Assembly: GCF_000428845.1 (NCBI RefSeq)
Contig: NZ_AUAS01000013.1
Span: forward strand, 148,325 to 212,324
DNA: 64,000 nucleotides
Direction of reading: 5' to 3'
From: Dyadobacter alkalitolerans DSM 23607
GTDB lineage: Bacteria > Bacteroidota > Bacteroidia > Cytophagales > Spirosomataceae
The stretch's first letter is position 1. The number at the start of each line of letters is the position of its first letter. The translations under genes and the position numbers were made by a program. The notes under the pieces were generated by a model, which searched no databases, was not told the DNA's origin, and saw nothing but the letters and a program-made list of their open reading frames with translations. Positions 1-7,811 of the stretch are shown here, one piece after another.

Positions 1-760
1 TTAGTCGGATGCCGAGTAACCTGGCTGATCCGGTTGCTATGTCGCAGTAACCTGAAAAGTCGCAATAGAGTTGGATTGAGAAAAGCAGGACGGCTAATGT
101 TACCGAAATTGCGGTATATTTTTCTGGTTGATCGAATACCGGATTAACATGATCTGCGAACCGGGCGGCCAAAACCATTTTTTTGAATAAACCCCAGACA
201 ATGAAAAAAATCCCAGCCTTAATGTTCTCAGGATCGTAGCTGACAGGATTTTTCAATTGCGGGATCAGCTGCCTGGCACGCTCCAGCGGACCGGCCAGCA
301 TAGTCGGGAAAAATCCCAGGTAGAGTGCGAGATAGCCAAAATGCGGCTCGGGTTTAATGTATTTCCGCTGCACGTCGGTAAGATAGCCTATGATCAGAAA
401 TGTATAATAGGATATTCCGATAGGCGCTAACCAGTTCAAAATCACCGGCGAAAAGGAATTATTGATGGGAATCAGATATTTGAAGAACAGCAGCGGCAAC
501 AGGCAGATGACGATTAATAAGGTCAGCAGCGTTTTGCGCTTCTTTTTTGAATGTGCCGGATTTCCCAAATATTGACCACCGAGAAAACAGATCGCCGTCA
601 GCCCAAGCCAAACAAACACATAGTAGCCGCTCCAGCTCATATTAAATAGCACGCTCAGGATCAGCAGAAAGATCCATTTCTTGGCTTGGGGCGTGTTATA
701 GTAAGCTGCAACAATCAGAAAAAGGAGCAGGAAGTATGTAAAATCGGTGAATTTGATCAT
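1..760 (-). CDS. MBOAT family membrane O-acyltransferase (AlgI/DltB-like), partial
   Basis: An open frame on the minus strand starts with ATG at 760 and runs off the window edge, giving about 253 residues without a stop. I translated it by hand. It is rich in hydrophobic membrane segments. It contains a sequence close to FFPTMLAGPLERARQL and, near the edge, YCDFSGYCDIATGSARLLG, both typical of the AlgI branch of the MBOAT family. Family members move an acyl group from a cytoplasmic donor to an acceptor on the other side of the membrane. The conserved catalytic His would lie beyond the edge. It starts 7 bases after the P450 stop, so it is probably co-transcribed with the P450, carrier protein and AMP ligase. 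The acceptor is unknown. Confidence 0.85.
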   Translation of the reverse strand, partial: MIKFTDFTYFLLLFLIVAAYYNTPQAKKWIFLLILSVLFNMSWSGYYVFVWLGLTAICFLGGQYLGNPAHSKKKRKTLLTLLIVICLLPLLFFKYLIPINNSFSPVILNWLAPIGISYYTFLIIGYLTDVQRKYIKPEPHFGYLALYLGFFPTMLAGPLERARQLIPQLKNPVSYDPENIKAGIFFIVWGLFKKMVLAARFADHVNPVFDQPEKYTAISVTLAVLLFSIQLYCDFSGYCDIATGSARLLGIRL

Positions 761-767
761 TAAGCCT

Positions 768-1961
768 TTATTTTAGAAGCACAGGCAAATGCTTATGACC
801 TCTGAAAAACACTTTCGAATCCCATTCGCCAGGCTTGTCGGGATGCAGGCGGATATTCGGGAACGCGGCCATGAACCGGGGCAGGAATTTCTGCATCTCG
901 AACCGGGAAAGACGGGCGCCCATGCAATGATGGATTCCAAATCCGAACCCAATGTGTGGATTGGGTTTACGTGTAGGTATAAACGTTTCGGGATTTTGAA
1001 AAATGTCAGGATCACGGTTGGCGGAGGCAATGCCTAGCAGCACGGTTTTTCCCTTTTTGAGCTGTAAACCTGCAAATTCCATATCCTCCTTCACCTGCCG
1101 AGGAATCCAGTTTACAGGGCTAACATAGCGGATCAGCTCTTCAACTGCAATTGCGCAGCCGTCGTGCGCATTCCAGTCTATGGCGATGTCTTTATGCTCA
1201 ATCAACGTAGCAATGCTTCTCGTAAGCAGCAATGTGGTGGTTTCTGTGGCAGCATTGACCAGAAATTCCCATGTTCCGATCAGTTCATTCACGCGGGTGC
1301 TGCCCATAATTCCCTGCATTTCCAGTAACAGGCTGTTAGTCAGTTCTCTTTCCTGCCTGGAAAGCGTCTCGCCAAGGTAACTACGGAATTGCCTCGACAT
1401 ATGCACGCATTCCAGCAAGTCTTTTACATTTAGTGTTTTTTCAAAAATCAGGGTAATGACGTAGGAGAATTTTTGGATAAAATCGTAATCCTCACTTTTT
1501 AAACCACAGATCTTGCTGATAATGAGGAAGCTGAATTTCCTTGTGATCTCTACCAGGTCCGCTTCTTCCTGATCCTGATAGGCGCCTATCACTTCCTGGA
1601 TCGCTTCCAGGGTAATGTGCTCGTAATTAGCCTCGTAGAACTTTTTATTAACCATTTTCCGATGTTCGGCATGGGCTTCACCATTCATGAACAGCAGCCA
1701 GTGCCGCAAGCTTTCGCCGAATTCCAGGAGTGCCGGATCATTGTTTGCAATAGCAGAAACGACTTTGAAGCGTTCCTTAAAATCGAAGTTTTGAAAGTTT
1801 TCGGAGTCGGCAAAGATCTTCTTAACGTTTTTGTAATCCATCACAACCAGGTCCCCAAACACATTCAAATGCACGGGATTGGTTTTTCGCACATCATCGA
1901 TCAGGTCAGCGTAATTTTGACTGATTTTGTTTTGAGATGACCAGATAGCCGCTACGGACAT
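768..1961 (-). CDS. Cytochrome P450
   Basis: A complete bacterial class P450 of 397 residues. The I-helix oxygen-activation motif ATETTT is near residue 240, the ExxR motif (EELIR) near 274, and the haem loop FGFGIHHCMGARL has its ligand Cys near 346. There is no signal peptide or membrane anchor, so it is soluble and needs a separate redox partner, which is not in the window. I chose the ATG at 1961; the frame opens two codons earlier at a TTG. The gene sits between an acyl carrier protein and an MBOAT acyltransferase. That suggests it oxidises a carrier-bound acyl chain, as P450 BioI does, but this substrate is inference. Generic family annotation is safe; the specific reaction is not known. 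Confidence 0.93.
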   Translation of the reverse strand: MSVAAIWSSQNKISQNYADLIDDVRKTNPVHLNVFGDLVVMDYKNVKKIFADSENFQNFDFKERFKVVSAIANNDPALLEFGESLRHWLLFMNGEAHAEHRKMVNKKFYEANYEHITLEAIQEVIGAYQDQEEADLVEITRKFSFLIISKICGLKSEDYDFIQKFSYVITLIFEKTLNVKDLLECVHMSRQFRSYLGETLSRQERELTNSLLLEMQGIMGSTRVNELIGTWEFLVNAATETTTLLLTRSIATLIEHKDIAIDWNAHDGCAIAVEELIRYVSPVNWIPRQVKEDMEFAGLQLKKGKTVLLGIASANRDPDIFQNPETFIPTRKPNPHIGFGFGIHHCMGARLSRFEMQKFLPRFMAAFPNIRLHPDKPGEWDSKVFFRGHKHLPVLLK

Positions 1962-2010
1962 ATGCAAGACGTTAAATGAAAGGTTGAATTAAGGCAGTAG
2001 GGGCAATAAA

Positions 2011-2259
2011 TCAGGCTTCCTGATTTTCCAGGATCCATTCGGTCGTGGCTGCAATGGTGCCCATTTCCCAAAAAATAGAAGGACTAAGTTCCATTCCCAG
2101 CCATTCTTCGAGCTCCGAAGTGATGTTAACCATTAAAAGGGAATCGAGGCGGAAGTTGACAATGTCTGTGTCCGGCGTCACTTTTTCAGGATCGAGCTCT
2201 GCATGATGCGCTATACGCTCAATGATCCAGCCGGAGATTTCGGTATAAGTCTTATCCAT
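2011..2259 (-). CDS. Acyl carrier protein
   Basis: An 82-residue acidic protein with the carrier-protein signature LDSLLMVNITSELEE; Ser40 in the DSL motif is the expected 4'-phosphopantetheine attachment site. It lies between a fatty acyl-AMP ligase (upstream, 111 bp gap) and a P450 (49 bp downstream). It is too divergent and in the wrong context to be the housekeeping fatty-acid synthase ACP, so it is probably dedicated to this cluster. Expected role: receive the acyl group from the ligase and present it to the P450 and the MBOAT protein. Confidence 0.88.
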   Translation of the reverse strand: MDKTYTEISGWIIERIAHHAELDPEKVTPDTDIVNFRLDSLLMVNITSELEEWLGMELSPSIFWEMGTIAATTEWILENQEA

Positions 2260-2370
2260 GGTGCGGTTTAATGGAGCGTTAGTAAGATTTCAATGCGGTG
2301 AAAATAGGGATTTTATCCGTTTTTAGTGGAAAACAGCGGTTTAATTGATTAAGTGGTGATAAAATAAAGC

Positions 2371-4011
2371 CTAATTTATATTAAAAACTTCCCGTGCTTT
2401 CAGTCTTTGAATTTTTCCGCTGGATGTTTTCGGCAACTTCCCAACCGCTGCGAGCACAATTTTATGGGGCACCAACCCAAATGCCAGACCTACGCTGTTT
2501 GCAATGTTTGTTTTAATTTCATCCGTATCACCTTCATTTTGAGCATTGTTTCTAACCTCGCTCACGATCATCAGTTCTTCACCTTGTTCGGTTTCAATAG
2601 AAAATGCCGCGGTTCCATGTGGCTGAATATGTTCATGGCAGGCACTCACCACTTCTTCAATGTCCTGCGGATAATAGTTTGTCCCGCGAATAATGATTAG
2701 CTCTTTCTTTCTGCCTGTAATAAAAAGCTGTCCGTCAGACAAAAAGCCTAAGTCGCCGGTCCGCAGAAACGGACCTTTTCCACACGCCGTAAATGCTTTA
2801 AAAGTAATATTGGTGGCAGCAGGATTTTCCCAGTAACCCAGCGCAACGCCTTCATTACTCACCCAAATTTCTCCTATCTCTCCGTTTTTTTGAATTGAAT
2901 TCAGCTCCGGTTCGACAATAGTAACATTAGTGAACTCAACAGGCGGGCCGCAAGCCACCACCATTTTCGCGTTCGTCTCCGATATGGGCCGGAAATTCAT
3001 AGGCGCGCCATGCAAATGCAAGCTCACAGCCAGCGTTGCCTCCGCTAGACCATAGGCCGGAACCAAGCTTTCTCTCTTGAAACCAGTTACCTGCATGGTT
3101 TCTGCAAATTTGTCCAGGCTGGCGATGCGCACGGGTTCCGCACCCACATATAGCACGCGTAAGGAACTGAGATCCAATGTTTCCAGCTGCTCGGGCTTTA
3201 TGCGGACCACACAGTGATCGAGTCCAAAACCGGGGCCGCCACAAACCGCTGCCTGATGACGGGAAATTGTTTCGAGCAGCAATAATGGTTTGGTAATGAA
3301 TAAAATGGGAGAGATGATCAGCCCGGTGCCGCCCGTGAAAACAGGAGAAAGCAGTCCGTCCACCAAGCCCATGTCGTGATAATGCGGAAGCCAGGTTACG
3401 GAAGTGTCCGCAGCCGTACGGCCAAAGCAGTTGTTGATCGCATTTAAGTTGGCGGTAAGATTAGCATGGCTAACCATAACGCCTTTGGGATGACCTGTTG
3501 AACCCGACGTATATTGGAGATAGGCAGTTTCATTGGATGCGGAAAGTTGCTTTGCCGTTGGTTCAGAAGCATCATTACTAAGCTCATCTGTAAAAAACCA
3601 CTGAATGTCCAATGCTCTTAAAGTCCTGGAAGCCTCCGTTTGCCTCTGAGAAAGCATTTTAAGGGACTTCTGATTGGTAATGATGAGCGAAGCTTCGCAG
3701 TCTTTTATAATGTTTAAAATCCTTTGAATAGCCGGTTCGGAATAGCCAATAGGGCATGGCACCGCAATGAGGCCGGCGTGCAATGAACCGAGGAAAACTT
3801 TAATAAATGCCGCTTCGGCAGGCAGCAGAATAATAACCCGGGAATGCGGATTGCAAATGTCGGCTAGTTGTTTGGAAGCCGCGTAAACCGCTTGTAGCAA
3901 TGTTTTATAGCTAAGCTCCTCCGATAACTTTCCCTCTTTCTCCACAAATCCATAAGCAAGCTTGTCCGGAAACTGCCGGGCATAGACTTCCAGTCTGTTA
4001 AATAGATCCAT
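2371..4011 (-). CDS. Fatty acyl-AMP ligase (FAAL)
   Basis: A 546-residue adenylate-forming enzyme. The P-loop YTSGSTGHPKGV is near residue 167, LPHYHDMGL near 208, YGLAEATLAVS near 320, RTGDLGF near 418, and the hinge GRKKELIIIRGTNYYPQDIE near 431; the C-terminal catalytic Lys is in PKTSSGKIQR. The HHDMGL-like motif and the RG.NYYPQDIE hinge are characteristic of FAALs, which pass acyl-adenylates to carrier proteins instead of CoA. The expected acceptor is the ACP encoded just downstream. It is the first gene of the apparent ligase, ACP, P450, MBOAT set. A terminator for the preceding gene and a -7 promoter element lie directly before its ATG. Confidence 0.9.
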   Translation of the reverse strand: MDLFNRLEVYARQFPDKLAYGFVEKEGKLSEELSYKTLLQAVYAASKQLADICNPHSRVIILLPAEAAFIKVFLGSLHAGLIAVPCPIGYSEPAIQRILNIIKDCEASLIITNQKSLKMLSQRQTEASRTLRALDIQWFFTDELSNDASEPTAKQLSASNETAYLQYTSGSTGHPKGVMVSHANLTANLNAINNCFGRTAADTSVTWLPHYHDMGLVDGLLSPVFTGGTGLIISPILFITKPLLLLETISRHQAAVCGGPGFGLDHCVVRIKPEQLETLDLSSLRVLYVGAEPVRIASLDKFAETMQVTGFKRESLVPAYGLAEATLAVSLHLHGAPMNFRPISETNAKMVVACGPPVEFTNVTIVEPELNSIQKNGEIGEIWVSNEGVALGYWENPAATNITFKAFTACGKGPFLRTGDLGFLSDGQLFITGRKKELIIIRGTNYYPQDIEEVVSACHEHIQPHGTAAFSIETEQGEELMIVSEVRNNAQNEGDTDEIKTNIANSVGLAFGLVPHKIVLAAVGKLPKTSSGKIQRLKAREVFNIN

Positions 4012-4016
4012 GAAAC

Positions 4017-4024
4017 CAAAGGTA
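4017..4024 (-). promoter_or_regulatory. Putative -7 element upstream of the acyl-AMP ligase operon
   Basis: TACCTTTG on the minus strand matches the Bacteroidota -7 consensus TAnnTTTG. It follows the T-run of the upstream terminator and ends 5 bases before the ligase ATG, so transcription would start almost at the ATG and give a nearly leaderless mRNA. I see no TTG at a normal -33 distance, so the call is tentative. Confidence 0.4.
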
Positions 4025-4069
4025 TAAAAAAAGCAGTACGACTAAGAAATGATCTCAATCGTACTGCTT
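4025..4069 (-). terminator. Rho-independent terminator of the small lipoprotein gene
   Basis: A perfect 11-bp inverted repeat (4031-4041 with 4059-4069, AAGCAGTACGA) is followed on the minus strand by a run of T. It sits 21 bases beyond the stop of the lipoprotein gene at 4090. Confidence 0.75.
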
Positions 4070-4089
4070 CTCAATGCTTTATTTCAAAA

Positions 4090-4404
4090 TTATCTCGGCC
4101 CGCGCGTTCTGTTTCGCTGCCCGTAATGATTGCCATTATTGTATTGGCGTTTGTAAGCTTTGTTGCTATAACGGCTGGAATTATAACGATCGGCGCGAAT
4201 TACTCTCCGGTGCTGAGGATGCGGTTTTACAACCACAACTCTTGGTGGCGGAGGTGGCACTCTGTGATAACGGTAACCATAGCTAGGTCCGTATCCGTAG
4301 TCATAACCATAACCTGGCCCGTGTGACCTGTATGTACAGGAAGATATGCTTATTGCTGCAATGATCGTCACGATAACAGACAGCACCATTCTATTTGATC
4401 TCAT
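4090..4404 (-). CDS. Small Gly/Tyr/Arg-rich lipoprotein
   Basis: A 104-residue protein with a signal peptide ending in a lipobox (SISSC), so probably a lipid-anchored envelope protein. The mature part has GYGYDYGYGPSYGYR-type repeats, a proline stretch (VPPPPPR) and a basic, Asn/Arg/Tyr-rich C-terminus. I chose the ATG at 4404 because the signal peptide starts there; the frame extends further upstream without a plausible N-terminus. No enzymatic domain is visible. Low-complexity proteins of this kind are common in Bacteroidota and their role is unknown. Confidence 0.7.
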   Translation of the reverse strand: MRSNRMVLSVIVTIIAAISISSCTYRSHGPGYGYDYGYGPSYGYRYHRVPPPPPRVVVVKPHPQHRRVIRADRYNSSRYSNKAYKRQYNNGNHYGQRNRTRGPR

Positions 4405-4501
4405 GGCTTTAAGTCGTTTTGTACTATTTATAAAACGATTTTCACCATTTATTAGTGCCTGTGAATGACCTGGCAGAGAATTAGGGGGAAGCTTTGAACC
4501 A

Positions 4502-4524
4502 GTTATCCACACCATATGGATAAC
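4502..4524. repeat. Inverted pair of DnaA-box-like sites, imperfect
   Basis: GTTATCCA and TGGATAAC form an 8-bp inverted repeat around a 7-bp spacer. The left arm is part of a perfect DnaA box TTATCCACA (4503-4511, plus strand); the right arm is a one-mismatch box TTATCCATA (4515-4523, minus strand). It lies 40 bp from a second, perfect inverted pair, in a non-coding gap between two minus-strand genes. Confidence 0.7.
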
Positions 4525-4565
4525 CTAAATAGCAGGTAAGGCGCTGTAAATGCAGAATTTATAAC

Positions 4566-4614
4566 TTTGTTAACAAGTTATCCACAGGGTCGGTGTGGAT
4601 AACTTGTTAACAAA
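4566..4614. repeat. Perfect 21-bp inverted repeat carrying two DnaA boxes
   Basis: The 21-bp arm at 4566-4586 is the exact reverse complement of 4594-4614, with a 7-bp spacer. Each arm holds a perfect DnaA box TTATCCACA (4578-4586 plus, 4594-4602 minus) and a GTTAAC core. The symmetry and the perfect boxes suggest a DnaA binding locus: an origin, a titration site or a regulated site. A transcription terminator is less likely because no T-run follows on the minus strand. Confidence 0.75.
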
Positions 4615-4623
4615 CATTTGCAA

Positions 4624-4923
4624 TTATGCTTCCACGTCATAGATCAATACACGCTCCCAAAGATGCGCGCATTCGTCTACGAATTTCTTATGCAAAGGAT
4701 GAACCTGATATACGTCATGCGCTGCCTCATCGGCAAAAACCAGGATTTCAGCGAAGTCGTAAGTCGCGTCAATCACGGGGCGGCGCGTAGCGGCAGGAGG
4801 GCCAATGAATACGGAGTCGATAGATTCAATGGCTTCCAGGGATTTGATGCCGGCAAGAAGTGCCTGCCTTGCTTCCTCGTTATCTTTTTCTTTCAGCCAA
4901 AAAAATACGTTGTGAACAAACAT
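4624..4923 (-). CDS. Dabb (stress-responsive A/B barrel) domain protein
   Basis: A 99-residue protein starting MFVHNVFFWLKEK with conserved features of the Dabb ferredoxin-like fold: an N-terminal H-x-V-F-F strand, SVFIGPPAATRRPVIDATYDFAEILVF in the middle, and HPLHKKFVDECAHLWERVLIYD near the end. Family members form dimeric barrels and vary in function. The ATG at 4923 was chosen over an upstream start because it matches the domain start and avoids overlap with the kinase gene that ends at 4952. It is probably co-transcribed with that kinase, although a functional link is not evident. Confidence 0.85.
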   Translation of the reverse strand: MFVHNVFFWLKEKDNEEARQALLAGIKSLEAIESIDSVFIGPPAATRRPVIDATYDFAEILVFADEAAHDVYQVHPLHKKFVDECAHLWERVLIYDVEA

Positions 4924-4951
4924 GGGTAATCGTTTATGAGTTAAAAATATA

Positions 4952-6043
4952 TTAAGGATTCGCTTGTGTAGCAGCCGCTTCCGGAATGCTTTCAGAGGCG
5001 GGACTAATGTATGCCTTTTCGAGCTTAAATGAAAAAGTGGTTCCTTTCTCGGGTTTGGACATGACTGCAATTTTGGTGTCATGCGCATTCAGAATATGCT
5101 TTACAATCGCCAAACCTAGCCCTGTTCCGCCAATTTCTTTGCTGCGACTCTTGTCAATTCTATAAAAGCGCTCAAAAATGCGGTTCAAATGCTCGTGCGG
5201 AATTCCGGGCCCGTTATCCCGGACGGCAACCTCTACAAATTTTTTCCCCTCACTAAAATGCACGATAACTTTTCCGCCTTCATTGCCATATTTAACAGCA
5301 TTCTCGATGAGGTTCAGCATCACCTGCTCCATACGGTCCGCATCCGCCAGCACCCACACTTCGGCCAGCTCATCGGGCTTTACCTTGAATGTCACGTCTT
5401 TATCCTTCGCAATGTTTTCAAGCCTGCTGAAAATATTTATTGCCAGCAACCGAATGTCGATAGGCGCAATGTTCATCTTAATGTCACCCGTTTCCATTTG
5501 TGAAAGCACCAGCAGGTCCTTGACAAGCACATCCAGGCTGTCCAGGTTTTTCGCGGCTTTGATCAGAAAACGCTCTCTCACATTCTCATCATCCATCGCA
5601 CCGTCGAGCAATGTGTGGATAAAGCCCTGTGCAGCGAAAATCGGTGTTTTGAACTCATGGGAAACGTCTGCTAGAAATTCGCGGCGAAACAATTCCAGCT
5701 TTTTCAGCTCATCGATCTCCTTTTGTTTTTTGGTTACATAAACAAAAATCTCATCGTTTATAGTTTTGAGCGGATTGGATTCTGTGATGAGTTTCTTCCT
5801 TGGAGCGAGGTTGAAATCCTTCATTTTAAGCTTGTGGATTGTCCTGTACATTTTGTTCACTTCCCGGAAAACCAGGATGTCAACTGCATACAAAACCAGG
5901 AAAAATGAGGAAATAAAGGCCGATATAGCCGAAACAAACATCATTCCCCTCGAAACTCCTTCCACAAAAGCCAGAAAAGAAGTGGTAATCAGGGAAATCA
6001 GAAATGCCAGTATAAAAGCAATAAAGCGGGGGCTTAGAGACAT
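4952..6043 (-). CDS. PhoR-like sensor histidine kinase
   Basis: 363 residues. Two N-terminal membrane helices (about 8-28 and 36-58) are followed by a cytoplasmic linker, a HisKA domain with the phospho-acceptor His129 (DVSHEFKTPI) and a HATPase domain with N box LIENAVKYG, G1 DNGPGI, F box RFYRID and G2 GGTGLGLAIVKHI. There is almost no periplasmic loop, so it probably senses membrane or intracellular cues. It resembles the phosphate-type PhoR branch. No response regulator gene is adjacent, so the partner is unknown. Confidence 0.92.
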   Translation of the reverse strand: MSLSPRFIAFILAFLISLITTSFLAFVEGVSRGMMFVSAISAFISSFFLVLYAVDILVFREVNKMYRTIHKLKMKDFNLAPRKKLITESNPLKTINDEIFVYVTKKQKEIDELKKLELFRREFLADVSHEFKTPIFAAQGFIHTLLDGAMDDENVRERFLIKAAKNLDSLDVLVKDLLVLSQMETGDIKMNIAPIDIRLLAINIFSRLENIAKDKDVTFKVKPDELAEVWVLADADRMEQVMLNLIENAVKYGNEGGKVIVHFSEGKKFVEVAVRDNGPGIPHEHLNRIFERFYRIDKSRSKEIGGTGLGLAIVKHILNAHDTKIAVMSKPEKGTTFSFKLEKAYISPASESIPEAAATQANP

Positions 6044-6191
6044 GATCTTGGTGTAAAAAGCGTTGGCATTCAGCCGTTCGCCGTCTTAGTTTCGACCTTA
6101 AAGTTAACATTCTGTTTGCAAGAAAACTCTATTGCGTAGGTGGGCTTGTGGTTTAATAATATTTCCTTAATGTTAACAAGCGGATTAAAAT

Positions 6192-6224
6192 GTAAAAAGG
6201 CAGTTCTCTGTGACGAAAACTGCC
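6192..6224 (-). terminator. Rho-independent terminator after glutamate dehydrogenase
   Basis: GGCAGTT (6199-6205) pairs with AACTGCC (6218-6224). On the minus strand the hairpin is followed by TTTTTAC. It starts 21 bases after the dehydrogenase stop. Confidence 0.85.
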
Positions 6225-6244
6225 TCTTGTCAGATGGATAAAAA

Positions 6245-7519
6245 TTAAAATCCCCCGCGGAATTTATAAGTGCTGCTCACTTTGTCAATGGCAACAATGT
6301 AGGCGGCGATCCGCAGCGATACTTTGTATTTCAATGACGTTTCGTACACCTTATCAAACGAATCCTGCATGATCCGGTCTGTCCGGCGGTTAATCCGTTC
6401 CAGCGTCCATTTATAACCGATCCGGTTTTGCACCCATTCGAAATAAGAAACCGTTACACCTCCTGCATTGGCCAGAATGTCCGGCACAACCATGATTCCT
6501 TTTTCATTTATAATGTCGTCTGCTTTGAATGAAGTAGGGCCATTTGCACCCTCTACGATCATTTTAGCCTGAATTCCAGCAACATTTTTTCTTGTTATAA
6601 CATCCTCTTTTGCAGCAGGCACGAGCACGTCAACGGGCAATGTCAGCAAATCGTCGCCGGGGATAGGCTCTGCTCCGGAAAAACCTTCCAGTGAGCCCTT
6701 ATTTGCATCCCGATACGCCACTGCTGCCGCGATGTCGATCCCTTTATCATTATAATAAGCACCGGAAATATCGCTGATCGCGTGGATCGCAACACCTCTT
6801 TCGCGTAAAAGTAAGGCGGCATGTGAACCCACATTACCAAAGCCCTGAACCACAGCCGTTGCGCGATACGGGTTAATGCGCAGTTTTTCCATCCCGGCCA
6901 GTGCCGAAACCATTACACCGCGGCCCGTCGCCTCTGTACGGCCCAGTGAGCCGCCCAGTACCAGGGGTTTGCCCGTAACCACGGCCGGGATCGTCATGCC
7001 TTTTGATTTCGAATATTCGTCCATAAGCCATGCCATTTCTCGCGGGCCCGTTCCCATATCCGGCGCAGGAATATCCTGATCCGGCCCCAAAACGTCCAAA
7101 AGCGCAGTTGTATAAGCACGCATCAAACGTTCGATTTCTCCCGCTGACATTTCGCGTGGGTTACAAGCAACACCTCCTTTTGCGCCGCCATAAGGAATAT
7201 CCACCACCGCACATTTCCAGGTCATCCACGCAGCGAGCGCACGTACTTCATCCAGGTTCACATCCGGATCAAACCGGATGCCGCCTTTGCTGGGGCCTAG
7301 GATTGTCGAATGTATAACGCGGTAACCTTCAAAGGTTTTAATTTGTCCTGAGTCCATCATAACAGGCAGTCCTACAATGACTTGCTTGCGCGGCACTTTC
7401 AAAATATGATACATTTCCTCTGAGATTCCCAAAAGATCAACGGCCTTATCAAACCGCTGCATCATTGATTCCAATGGATTTTCTTTGTCCTTAATTGGAG
7501 CCGGTTCTATATATGACAT
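6245..7519 (-). CDS. gdhA: Glu/Leu/Phe/Val family dehydrogenase, probably glutamate dehydrogenase
   Basis: A 424-residue enzyme of normal family length. It has the substrate-binding segment GPSKGGIRF, the catalytic-Lys loop PYGGAKGGVACNP, PAPDMGTGPREMAW, and the Rossmann segment VVQGFGNVGSHAA. The family interconverts 2-oxoglutarate plus ammonia and glutamate (or the matching branched-chain or aromatic pairs). Glutamate is the likeliest substrate for this length and context, but this is not proven by sequence alone. The gene is a single unit with its own -7 element upstream and a clear terminator. Confidence 0.92.
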   Translation of the reverse strand: MSYIEPAPIKDKENPLESMMQRFDKAVDLLGISEEMYHILKVPRKQVIVGLPVMMDSGQIKTFEGYRVIHSTILGPSKGGIRFDPDVNLDEVRALAAWMTWKCAVVDIPYGGAKGGVACNPREMSAGEIERLMRAYTTALLDVLGPDQDIPAPDMGTGPREMAWLMDEYSKSKGMTIPAVVTGKPLVLGGSLGRTEATGRGVMVSALAGMEKLRINPYRATAVVQGFGNVGSHAALLLRERGVAIHAISDISGAYYNDKGIDIAAAVAYRDANKGSLEGFSGAEPIPGDDLLTLPVDVLVPAAKEDVITRKNVAGIQAKMIVEGANGPTSFKADDIINEKGIMVVPDILANAGGVTVSYFEWVQNRIGYKWTLERINRRTDRIMQDSFDKVYETSLKYKVSLRIAAYIVAIDKVSSTYKFRGGF

Positions 7520-7579
7520 TTTTGATTATTTAAAGTATTGATATTAAGTATGTTAATGAAAATTTCGTCTTAGTCAACA

Positions 7580-7587
7580 CAAACATA
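7580..7587 (-). promoter_or_regulatory. -7 promoter element of glutamate dehydrogenase
   Basis: TATGTTTG on the minus strand fits TAnnTTTG and lies 60 bp before the ATG. No TTG is found at the usual -33 distance. The surrounding DNA is very AT-rich. Confidence 0.45.
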
Positions 7588-7749
7588 ATTGATTATATTT
7601 TATAAAAATAAAAAACCAATTAATCTTGAAATAGTATAAAAAATGCAAATGCGTAGAATGTTTTATGCGTAATGCGATCCTTAAAATTATGGCCTTAGTT
7701 TCTCCGATTATCCCAAATTTCCTGCAAGGGTTTCTCCGAAATCTGAATT

Positions 7750-7791
7750 CGTAAAAAATAAAAAAGGAGGCATAAAATTTATGCCTCCTTT
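7750..7791 (-). terminator. Rho-independent terminator of typA
   Basis: A perfect 14-bp inverted repeat (7763-7776 with 7778-7791) has almost no loop and is followed on the minus strand by a long T-rich tract. It begins 20 bases after the typA stop. Confidence 0.85.
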
Positions 7792-7811
7792 CAGTATATG
7801 CTAAATCGCTG

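Noticed and set aside
773..1940. Several open frames on the plus and minus strands within the P450 gene
   Set aside because: They are shadows of the P450 reading frame; their translations have no recognisable features.
4502..4614. Calling the DnaA-box cluster oriC outright
   Set aside because: No dnaA or typical origin neighbours are here, and the orientation of essential genes to the right argues against an origin at this place. It is kept as a finding only.
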